This document shows, in pieces, positions 54,834 to 62,768 of a stretch of DNA of 64,000 nucleotides. The stretch lies in the NCBI RefSeq assembly GCF_000739935.1, contig NZ_BBJU01000028.1:62001-126000 (forward strand). The letters run 5' to 3'. The stretch comes from Agrobacterium rubi TR3 = NBRC 13261 (lineage in GTDB: Bacteria; Pseudomonadota; Alphaproteobacteria; Rhizobiales; Rhizobiaceae). The translations under genes and the position numbers were made by a program. The first letter of the stretch is position 1. Each line of letters starts with the position of its first letter. A model generated the notes under the pieces. That model did not search any database. It had not been told where the DNA came from and saw nothing but the letters and a program-made list of their open reading frames with translations.

Positions 54834-57172
54834 AATGCTGACTCCGCTTGGTCCATCGCCGTGTTGATTTCGACGATGAGACCCGCAACGTCGACTTCCG
54901 GAATGGAAACGCGAAGACGGCGCTCAAGCGAGGTAAAGATGCCGAAGAACGAGTTGGAGCAATGGTTGAGCATGCGCATTGCATCCTCTTTCGAAATATT
55001 GCAGCGGTTCGTCAGGTAGTTGCAGATATGGTCGCAGGCGATCGTGTTCGGTAGGACGTAAGCCGGCTGGGTATCGTAGGCGATGCGACGGAAAGGAAGG
55101 ACCGAAGGCTTGATCGTCAGCTCAGCCGACAGCATCGGATCGCGCGAAGAGGCACCGACCACCAGCCGTGCTTGGACACCTTCCAAAACCCAGCGACCGA
55201 GCGCCGGATCCCAGATCGCCAAATCAGACCCTTTGATGGCGATTTCAATCCGCTTGCTTTCGCCCGGCACCAGCACCGGCTTGGCAAAACCCTTGAGTTC
55301 CTGCGGCGAACGCTTGAGGCGATTGCTGGCCGCCTGTAGATACAGTTGCGCCACTTCGGCTCCCGTCCGGTCTCCGGTATTCGTGACGGTAAAAGCAACG
55401 GTGAGTTCATCCTTAAAACCAATTTCAGCGGACGATAGGCTGAGGTCAGAGTAAGCGAAACTGGTGTAGCTCAGGCCATGGCCGAAGGCGAACAACGGCT
55501 CTGTCTCGCGCAGATCGTAGGCGCGGTATCCGACATGGATGCCTTCGCCATAGACATGAACGCCGTTTTCGCCCGGATAATGCAGGAAGCCGGGGACGTC
55601 GGAGAGACGCTTCGGGAAAGTCACGGACAGCTTGCCGGACGGATTGACCTTGCCGGTCAGTACGTCGGCAACGGCACCACCCATGGCCTGGCCGGAGTAG
55701 AAGGTGACGAGTACCGCCTTCACCGCGTCGACCCACGGCATTTCCACCGCATCTGGGCAGGCGATCACGACCGCCACCTTTTCCGAAACTTCGGCGAGAG
55801 CTGCGATCATCGCATCCTGACCGGGGCCAAGCGCCAGCGTGGTGCGGTCTGAACCTTCACCGTCATAGGCGCCTTCGGTCGAGGTATAGACCAGAACCAG
55901 ATCCGCCTTGCGCGCAAGCGCCAGGGTCTCGGTATCGGCTTCTTCGCGGAATGTCAGGACGTGGCTTGTGCCCAGCGCCAGTTCCAGCTGTTCCAGCGGT
56001 TGGTCCACCATGGTCGGGATCGTCGTGGCGCAACCGGACCCCTGAATCACCGGCGTTCCGGCGTCGCGACCGACCACCAGGATCGTATTCATCTCCGGCC
56101 GGATGGGCAACAGACCTTCGTTGCGCACCAGAACCATCGAGGCCGCGGCCATCGCACGCGCTTCGGCATGATGTTCCTCGGATGTGTAGACTGGCACCGG
56201 CTGGCTGGCGCCTTCATTGCAGCGATCGATCATCGCGAGCATCCGACGGCATGACAGGTCCGCGACCTCGGCCGGTACAGCGCCGCTGTCGAGTGCAGCG
56301 AGAAGATCAGCCTTGCGGCGCGGACTTTCCGGCATGTCGAGATCGCCACCGGCCATCAGCGAGACCGGACGGTCCTTGATGCCGTGCCAGTCGGAGACGA
56401 CGACGCCATCAAACCCCCAGTCGTCACGCAGGACCTCGTTAAGAAGCCAAGGATCCTGCGAGGCCTGAACGCCGTTCAGGCGGTTGTAGGAGGACATGAC
56501 CGTCCAGGGCCTGGATTGTTTGATGGCGATCTCGAAACCCTTGAGGTAGATTTCCCTTAGCGCACGCTCTTCAATAACGCTGTCCATCGTCGTGCGCTCG
56601 ACCTCGGAATTGTTGCAGGCAAAATGCTTGAGCGAGGTTCCAACACCCTGCGACTGGATGCCCTCGATCACAGCTGCCGACAATTTTCCCGTGAGTAGCG
56701 GGTCTTCCGAATAATATTCATAGGAGCGTCCGGCCAGTGGCGTCCGGCGCAGATTGATTCCGGGTCCGAGCAGCAGATGGACGCCCATGGCGCGGCACTC
56801 CTGGCCAAGCAGGACGCCAAGCCGCTGCATCAGCCCCTCGTCCCAGCTGTTGCCCATCGCCGAACCGTTAGGGAAGCAGGTTGCCGGTTTCATTTCGCCC
56901 CAGGCGATGGCGACGTCGCTGGCACGCTGGTTGACCACCGACAGGAAGGCATCGAGATCCATACCGCCGCGCTCGTCGCTATCGATCTGCGGGATCGAAT
57001 AGCGTACCCCGTAGGTGCCGTCGGTCATGACGATCGGCTTGATGCCGTAGGCGGGAACCGCTGCCGTCTTCCACATGCCGAAACCGGAAAGCAGATCGAC
57101 CTTTTCATGGTTGGTCATCTTTTCAACAATTGATGCGACCGTCTGGTTTGCGGACTGTTTCTTATCTTGCAT
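54830..57172 (-). CDS. Glycoside hydrolase family 3 beta-glycosidase
   Basis: 780 residues: a GH3 N-terminal TIM barrel (about 20-310) with KHFACNNSEVERTTMDSVI and the nucleophile Asp in VVVSDWHGIKDR, a C-terminal alpha/beta domain (about 350-585), and a fibronectin-III-like domain (about 615-695, VTNTGDRTGAEVAQLYLQ). No signal peptide, so it acts in the cytoplasm on an imported glycoside. About 80 extra residues, helical and with two cysteine-containing motifs, follow the FnIII domain; this is unusual. The ATG at 57172 follows GGAG by six bases. The gene is coupled to the M20 gene, which implies sequential removal of sugar and acyl groups. Confidence 0.93.
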   Translation of the reverse strand: MQDKKQSANQTVASIVEKMTNHEKVDLLSGFGMWKTAAVPAYGIKPIVMTDGTYGVRYSIPQIDSDERGGMDLDAFLSVVNQRASDVAIAWGEMKPATCFPNGSAMGNSWDEGLMQRLGVLLGQECRAMGVHLLLGPGINLRRTPLAGRSYEYYSEDPLLTGKLSAAVIEGIQSQGVGTSLKHFACNNSEVERTTMDSVIEERALREIYLKGFEIAIKQSRPWTVMSSYNRLNGVQASQDPWLLNEVLRDDWGFDGVVVSDWHGIKDRPVSLMAGGDLDMPESPRRKADLLAALDSGAVPAEVADLSCRRMLAMIDRCNEGASQPVPVYTSEEHHAEARAMAAASMVLVRNEGLLPIRPEMNTILVVGRDAGTPVIQGSGCATTIPTMVDQPLEQLELALGTSHVLTFREEADTETLALARKADLVLVYTSTEGAYDGEGSDRTTLALGPGQDAMIAALAEVSEKVAVVIACPDAVEMPWVDAVKAVLVTFYSGQAMGGAVADVLTGKVNPSGKLSVTFPKRLSDVPGFLHYPGENGVHVYGEGIHVGYRAYDLRETEPLFAFGHGLSYTSFAYSDLSLSSAEIGFKDELTVAFTVTNTGDRTGAEVAQLYLQAASNRLKRSPQELKGFAKPVLVPGESKRIEIAIKGSDLAIWDPALGRWVLEGVQARLVVGASSRDPMLSAELTIKPSVLPFRRIAYDTQPAYVLPNTIACDHICNYLTNRCNISKEDAMRMLNHCSNSFFGIFTSLERRLRVSIPEVDVAGLIVEINTAMDQAESAL

Positions 57173-57290
57173 TCTGGACTCCGTGATGCGGGCATTCACC
57201 GCTGGACAGGCGGTGTTTGGCGCACACTGTCAGCCGGCGATCAAAAAGAAAAATAGGATAATCAAAACTGATGCTTTGAAAAAAGCGAGC

Positions 57291-58244
57291 CTAGCTCTTG
57301 CTTGTCCGACGCAGGTTGAGGATCGGGGCTTCCATGCCGGGCACGTAGTTGTCGGAAATCAGATTGCTGCAATGCTCTTCAAAAGTCCGCACCAGCCGGG
57401 TGGAGACCTGCTGGTTGACACGGATCAGTCCAATGCGCATCGGTTTATGCTCACCTGACAAACGCAGACTGACAAGCCGCCGACCATCCAGGGCGGCTTT
57501 GTTCTTGGGCCGGACATTGGCGAGCGTGTAACCGTAACGGCTGGCGACCATCGTGCGGATGACTTCCTGATGCTGGATCTGCGCTACAATGTTCGGGTTG
57601 GCACCGGCGGCGGCGAAAAGCCCTAGAAAATAATCCCGGGATAGGGGCAGATCGAGCAGTATGAACTCATGCTCCTCCAGTTCGGCAAGCGAGATTGCAG
57701 AACGTTCCGCCAACGGATCGGTCTCTGCGACCTGCACATAGGGAGGCAGTTCGGCAAGGGGGGTAAACTCGAAACCCTCGGGAACCGACAGATCGTAAGA
57801 GAGTGCAATATCCAGCTCGGCACGCTCCAGCCGCGCCAGCAGCGTACGATGATCCGCGACTGTCGGACGGACAATTGCGCCTGGATAGGCAGCTTTGAAG
57901 CTTTGGCTCACTTCCGGCAGCAACATGGGTGCAAAGGTCAAAAGACAACCAAGTGACAGCGTTCCGCGGATCTGGTCCGTTGCCTCGGATGCGGTCGTGT
58001 AGAGGTTCTGGACCTGCTCGATCACAGCCTTGGCCTGCAGCAGCAATTTCTGGCCGGCCGGGGTGAGCGACAGGCCCTGCGCATGGCGACGCAAGAAGAG
58101 CTGGGTGTTCAATTCGAGCTCTAGCTGCGAAATCGCGGTCGAGATCGAAGGCTGCGATACATGGATGCGATCAGACGCAAGTGTAATCGAGCCAGCTTCG
58201 GCCGTGGCAATGAAATATTCCAGCTGACGCAGTGTGAAACGCAT
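57291..58244 (-). CDS. LysR-family transcriptional regulator
   Basis: 317 residues. A helix-turn-helix at the N-terminus (MRFTLRQLEYFIATAEAGSI, then VSQPSISTAISQLELEL) and a LysR effector domain from about 90 to the end. It is placed between the GH3/M20/ABC block, on the same strand, and the divergent flavoprotein operon, so it probably controls both. The ATG at 58244 begins the conserved region; an upstream extension of 24 codons has no family match. The effector is probably the imported compound or a breakdown product. Confidence 0.92.
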   Translation of the reverse strand: MRFTLRQLEYFIATAEAGSITLASDRIHVSQPSISTAISQLELELNTQLFLRRHAQGLSLTPAGQKLLLQAKAVIEQVQNLYTTASEATDQIRGTLSLGCLLTFAPMLLPEVSQSFKAAYPGAIVRPTVADHRTLLARLERAELDIALSYDLSVPEGFEFTPLAELPPYVQVAETDPLAERSAISLAELEEHEFILLDLPLSRDYFLGLFAAAGANPNIVAQIQHQEVIRTMVASRYGYTLANVRPKNKAALDGRRLVSLRLSGEHKPMRIGLIRVNQQVSTRLVRTFEEHCSNLISDNYVPGMEAPILNLRRTSKS

Positions 58245-58525
58245 GTGAGGCCCCGATCCAGATATCGCTCCCGACGACCGCCGGGTCAACGGATGCCGAT
58301 ACGAAAGGGTGCGCAAGCAAACTTACTATTTGCCGCTCGGTAAAATGTAAATGTTTTCCCTTTGCCCGCTCTACCGTCAGTCGCAAAGGCTGGCGGCCCT
58401 GCTTTCGGCAATCCTAACCAATGCTGCAGCAAATCGTAATTTTCTGAATGCCAACCTTTCGCTAGAGCGGAACAATCGCTGATGCCGATCGGCAGGTCTT
58501 TGGCCAAACAGAAAAGGACGAATGC

Positions 58526-59776
58526 ATGTCAGTCGAGAGAATTCATACCCTGGTCGTCGGAGCTGGTCAGGCAGGCGTGGCCATCAGCGAACACCTGAGC
58601 CGAAATGGCGTTGACTACATCGTACTTGAGCGCGGCCGCATTGCCGAGCGTTGGCGTTCGATGCGCTGGGATTCATTGGTTGCCAATGGTCCGGCCTGGC
58701 ACGACCGTTTCCCGGGCATGGATTTTCCGGGTCACCCGGACGCATTCGTGCCGAAGGATGGCGTCGCCGATTATTTTGCGGCCTATGCCGATATGCACAA
58801 GGCTCCGATCCGCTGCGGTGTTGATGTCACAGCGGTCGAGCGACTTGAGAGTGGTCCCGGATTCCGCGTCGAAACAACCCAAGGAGTGATCGAGGCCCTC
58901 AACGTGGTTGCCGCTACAGGACCGTTTCAAAAGCCGAGCATCCCGCCGATTGTACCTGCGGATGCTGGCGTCAGGCAGATGCATTCCAGCGAGTACCGCA
59001 ATCCGTCCCAGCTTTCAGAAGGCACCGTGCTGGTCGTCGGGGCCGGTTCATCGGGTGTGCAGATTGCCGAGGAACTGATGCTGTCCGGCCGCAAGGTCTA
59101 TCTTTCCGTCGGTCCGCATGATCGCCCTCCCCGCGCCTACCGCGGCCGCGATTTTGTGTGGTGGCTCGGCGTTCTCGGCAAATGGGATGCGCAGGCGCAG
59201 GCTCCCGGCTCCGAGCATGTGACCATTGCCGTCAGCGGCGCCCACGGTGGTCGGACAATCGACTTTCGCCGCCTGGCATCCCAAGGCATGGTGCTCGTCG
59301 GCATGACTGTCGCCTACCGCGACGGATCGCTTTCCTTTGCGAACGATCTTGCCCACAACCTTGATCGCGGTGACCAGAACTACCTGTCGCTGCTCGACGA
59401 AGCAGATGCATTCGTTGCCCGCAACGCACTCGATCTTCCGCCGGAACCCGATGCGCGTATTCTCGGACCCAAGGTCGATTGTGTCACCAACCCGCTGCGC
59501 GATCTGGACCTACGCGATTCCGACGTTCGCACCATCATCTGGGCGACAGGTTTCACATCGGACTATAGCTGGCTGAAGGTCGACGCCTTCGACGGGGCCG
59601 GTCATCCTAAACACCAGCGCGGTGTCTCTACCGAAAAAGGGATTTATTTCCTCGGTCTTCCATGGCTCTCCGGCCGCGGTTCCAGCTTCATCTGGGGTGT
59701 CTGGCACGATGCCAAGCATGTGGTTGACCACATCCTGATCCAGGACACTTACCTCGCCTACGCGCCGCAACCCTGA
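58526..59776 (+). CDS. FAD-dependent monooxygenase-like flavoprotein (CzcO/FMO type)
   Basis: 416 residues. Two dinucleotide-binding motifs: VVGAGQAGVAISEHL near residue 10 (FAD) and VVGAGSSGVQIAEEL near 170 (NADPH), plus the late ATGFTSDYSWL motif seen in FMO-like enzymes including YUCCA and CzcO relatives. Such enzymes add oxygen to nitrogen, sulphur or carbonyl groups. No membrane segment. It begins the plus-strand operon with the Rid and DUF1028 genes, divergent from LysR. An N-oxygenation or oxidative deamination step feeding an imine to the Rid protein is a reasonable inference, not shown. Confidence 0.9.
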   Translation: MSVERIHTLVVGAGQAGVAISEHLSRNGVDYIVLERGRIAERWRSMRWDSLVANGPAWHDRFPGMDFPGHPDAFVPKDGVADYFAAYADMHKAPIRCGVDVTAVERLESGPGFRVETTQGVIEALNVVAATGPFQKPSIPPIVPADAGVRQMHSSEYRNPSQLSEGTVLVVGAGSSGVQIAEELMLSGRKVYLSVGPHDRPPRAYRGRDFVWWLGVLGKWDAQAQAPGSEHVTIAVSGAHGGRTIDFRRLASQGMVLVGMTVAYRDGSLSFANDLAHNLDRGDQNYLSLLDEADAFVARNALDLPPEPDARILGPKVDCVTNPLRDLDLRDSDVRTIIWATGFTSDYSWLKVDAFDGAGHPKHQRGVSTEKGIYFLGLPWLSGRGSSFIWGVWHDAKHVVDHILIQDTYLAYAPQP

Positions 59777-59832
59777 TCGACCGGTAGAGACCTACCGGCA
59801 TCCCCCGCATGAACAATCCGATGGAGAAAAGA

Positions 59833-60246
59833 ATGGCACATACGCGCATTCGCAAGTTCAACACCAAGGAAAGTTATCCCGAGCAGAAGCTCGATAACGA
59901 CCTCAGCCAGGCCGTTGTCGCGCGCGGCACGATGATCTTTCTGCGTGGCCAGTGCCCGCAGGATCTGGATACGGCTAGGAACATCGATAGCCACGATCCG
60001 GTCGAGCAGACCCACAAGGTAATGCAGAACATTCGCCAGTTGGTGCAGGAATCTGGCGGGCAGATGGAGCATGTCACTAAGCTCGTCGTGTATCTGACCG
60101 ACGTTCGCCACCGCGAGGCGGTCTACCGCACAATGGGCGAGTATATCAAAGGCGTCTTCCCGGTCTGCACCGGCCTCGTCGTTGTTGCATTGGCACGGCC
60201 GGAATGGCTGGTGGAAATCGATGCGACGGCTGTCATCCCCGACTGA
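59833..60246 (+). CDS. Rid-family protein lacking the RidA catalytic arginine
   Basis: 137 residues from the ATG at 59833 (GGAG in front). The YjgF/Rid fold is clear: FLRGQCPQDLD, MQNIRQLVQESGG, LVVYLTDVRHREAVY. Active RidA has an arginine in the motif FPARS that holds the imine substrate's carboxylate; here the same place reads FPVCT, so the arginine is replaced by cysteine. Several Rid subfamilies other than RidA lack it and have different or unknown activities. It sits between the flavoprotein (56-base gap) and DUF1028 genes. Imine/enamine handling in this pathway is possible, but generic RidA deaminase activity is not expected. Confidence 0.88.
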   Translation: MAHTRIRKFNTKESYPEQKLDNDLSQAVVARGTMIFLRGQCPQDLDTARNIDSHDPVEQTHKVMQNIRQLVQESGGQMEHVTKLVVYLTDVRHREAVYRTMGEYIKGVFPVCTGLVVVALARPEWLVEIDATAVIPD

Positions 60247-60329
60247 AACGTTTTGGTCGACGGCATCCTGACACACCGATGCCGACTACAGACCGGCCGA
60301 CATCCCATCACGTTGATACAGGAGTTCCC

Positions 60330-61007
60330 ATGACCTTCTCCATCGTCGCTCGTTGCGAGCAGACCGGCCAGTTCGGTGTAGCGATATCGTCTTCCTCTCC
60401 TGCCGTAGCCGCCCGCTGCGCCTGGGCGCGTGCTGGTATCGGTGCCGTCGCGACGCAGAACGTCACCAATCCTGCGCTCGGACCGAGAATGCTCGACGAA
60501 CTTGCTAAAGGTGCGAGCGCACCGGACGCCGTAGCGACGGCGAGACAGAGCGATGAGTTTCCAGGCTATCGTCAGTTGTTGGCGGTTGATGCGCAGGGTA
60601 GCATTGCCATTCATTCGGGCCCCAATGCTCTTGGAACCTGGACCTCGGCGGCGGGTCGCCAGTGTGTTGCCGCCGGCAATCTTTTGGCCAATGACAGCGT
60701 GCCCAAGGCGATGATTGAGTCCTTCGAGGTGACTCCGGGTGCTTTGGGAGACCGGCTGATCGCCGCGCTCAGCGCAGCAGTCAACGCGGGCGGTGAAGCA
60801 GGTCCAGTCCGATCTGCAGGCCTGTTGATAGTAGACAAGGAAATCTGGCCATATGCTGAATTGCGGATCGATTGGCTCGAGAAGGGCTGCCCTATCGCAG
60901 CGGTTTCCCGTGCTTGGGAGGTCTACAAGCCGCAGGCACAAGACTACGTGACACGAGCTCTTAATCCCGTGGCTGCGCCATCTTATGGTGTGCCCGGTGA
61001 CGAGTGA
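60330..61007 (+). CDS. DUF1028 Ntn-hydrolase-like protein
   Basis: 225 residues from the ATG at 60330 with CAGGAG seven bases before it. The start TFSIVARCEQTGQFGVAISS, the AARCAWARAGIGAVATQNVT block and the AGNLLANDSVP segment are hallmarks of DUF1028, proteins predicted to have an N-terminal-nucleophile amidohydrolase fold. The biochemical role of the family is poorly defined; amide or cyclic amide hydrolysis is the usual guess. Here it ends the flavoprotein-Rid operon, 83 bases after the Rid gene. No signal peptide is seen. Confidence 0.88.
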   Translation: MTFSIVARCEQTGQFGVAISSSSPAVAARCAWARAGIGAVATQNVTNPALGPRMLDELAKGASAPDAVATARQSDEFPGYRQLLAVDAQGSIAIHSGPNALGTWTSAAGRQCVAAGNLLANDSVPKAMIESFEVTPGALGDRLIAALSAAVNAGGEAGPVRSAGLLIVDKEIWPYAELRIDWLEKGCPIAAVSRAWEVYKPQAQDYVTRALNPVAAPSYGVPGDE

Positions 61008-61388
61008 TACCGCTTGTCGTCACAACATACGGTGGGCGGTTCAGGGCTACAGAGGGTTGGTCGAGGATGTCTCAATGGCGGCACCTGCTGACAATCGGAA
61101 CGGCTGGTCTTGAATGGAGTCGAACTGTCGAACCGCTAAGTTTAAACCAAATGAAAAATGAATGATCAGATAAATCACAGAAGCTTAGTGTGCAGTGAAC
61201 TGGGTTCGACTGGCGATAACTTGGCGTTATAAACTGAGAACGCTGTCCAATCCCAGAGAATGCGAGCCATTCGGTGATCGCCTGATCGAACTCCTCTGTT
61301 GAGGTCTCCCGGTTCTTGATGAGCCACTCATCTCGTTGTAAAATGACAACTCGTTGCGGCCATACCGCAGAAATCAAGAGGAGCGACC
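61008..61388. other. Intergenic region before the cold-shock gene
   Basis: 380 bases without a gene. A tRNA T-arm-like GAGTCGAACTG occurs near 61115, but no tRNA can be built. A small hairpin, GTTGT (61335-61339) pairing with ACAAC (61346-61350), lies about 40 bases before the cold-shock start and may belong to its 5' leader; such leaders often control cold-shock mRNAs. Confidence 0.45.
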
Positions 61389-61592
61389 ATGCCGACTGGT
61401 ACCGTCAAATTTTTCAACGACGACAAGGGTTTTGGTTTCATCACGCCCGAAAGCGGCGGACAGGATGTCTTCGTACACGTGTCTTCCTTGCAGCGAGGTG
61501 GCTCTCTTCGTGAAGGAGACAAGGTCAGCTTTGAGATTGGTCAGGACCGCAAAACCGGCAAATCGAAGGCTGAGAACGTCAGTGTGCTTTAG
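61389..61592 (+). CDS. cspA: CspA-family cold-shock protein
   Basis: 67 residues, a single cold-shock domain. RNP1 is KGFGFI and RNP2 DVFVHVS, with aromatic residues in place for single-stranded RNA/DNA binding. It would act as an RNA chaperone. AGAGGAG is spaced seven bases before the ATG. Rhizobial genomes carry many copies; this one is between the catabolic locus and a broken hydrolase and has no partner gene. Gene symbol is given by family only. Confidence 0.95.
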   Translation: MPTGTVKFFNDDKGFGFITPESGGQDVFVHVSSLQRGGSLREGDKVSFEIGQDRKTGKSKAENVSVL

Positions 61593-61851
61593 TCCTTAAA
61601 AGATTGTCTCACACCGAGCGACGGTGCGCCACCGGTCCCAGTGACCTTGCTCCCAGGATGTGTCTTGGACTGGCTGGAATTTCGGCAGAAAATCGAGCCT
61701 AAGAGAGGGTCGGGCCAGAGGGCGGCGAGCGGCTCCGGCCGGCCCCGAATGGCTCACCATCTGCACGATTTGTTGCGAAAGCGCAGGCACAGTTGGCGAC
61801 GTGTTTGACCTTGATTGGTTGAGCAATCATAGTGCGTGCCCGGCGCGCTAC

Positions 61852-62750
61852 TCAATTCCCCTCGCTTAGTTTCCTGATAGCATCCGCGAAACTCGTCGGC
61901 GCTTCCTGCGGCACGTTATGCCCGACCCCAGGCAGTACGCGACGGTCGTAGAACCCGGCGAACTTTTGAGTATCCTCGTCTTTTTGTGAAGGAGGATCAA
62001 CACCATCGTCGGCGCCAAGCACCACAATGCTCGGAACCGCAATATCGGGTTGGCGCGCTAGTCTCGCCTCGATTTCTGCATAGGCCGGATCGCCTCCAAT
62101 GACGCCATAGCGATGGCGGTAGGAGTGAATCACCACATCTACGAAGTCGGGATTGTTGAACGAGGCTGCGCTTCGCTCGAACGTCTCGTCACTGAAATGC
62201 CAGGACGGCGACCAAGTCTTCCATAAAAAGCGAGCTATCTCGGCCCGCTTCTCGTCTAGGCCTTTGCGACCGCGCTCTGTGTGGAAGTAATATTGATACC
62301 AGTGGCGTGCTTCCTGATCCGGCTTTCCCGGATTGGCGGCGCCAGCGATGTCTTGGATGTTGTAGCCCGTACCGGCACTCAAAAGGCCGATCACCCTCTC
62401 GGGCCACAAGGCAGCGACGATGCAGGCGGCTCGGCCACCCCAGTCGTAGCCCCCGAGGATCGCCTTTTCGATGTAGAGGCTGTCCATCAATGCTAGCAGA
62501 TCCGCGCCTGCTCCCCTGACCGCGGCGTTTCCTGTAACAGAAACCGGGTCGGGCCGTAGCCACGCAAAAATGGAATGATGCAATGGTGGCCAGCGCCAGC
62601 AAGATTGGTCACCACCTCATCATAGGCATGAGCATCGTAGGGAAAGCCATGAAGAAGAATGGTCGGGATCCCGTCCGATGGCCCCGCCTCATAATATGCG
62701 ACATCAAGCACGCCTGCGGACACCCGTTTCAAAAGAATTGTCTGTGACAT
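61852..62750 (-). pseudogene. Alpha/beta hydrolase, frameshifted
   Basis: Two frames make up one epoxide hydrolase/haloalkane dehalogenase-like protein. The first (from the ATG at 62750, GGGGAGG in front) gives TILLHGFPYDAHAYDEVV (oxyanion HG motif) and PFLRGYGPTRFLLQETPRSG EQ, then hits a stop. The second gives GADLLALMDSLYIEKAILGG YDWGGRAACIV (nucleophile elbow, Asp) to the C-terminus, with GVGHNVPQEAP (catalytic His). They join near 62500-62520. Relatives have a few more residues at this point, so a deletion of roughly ten bases is likely. A later start for the second frame would lack the oxyanion strand and probably be inactive. Confidence 0.75.
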
Positions 62751-62768
62751 AAGCACCTCCCCTTGCTC

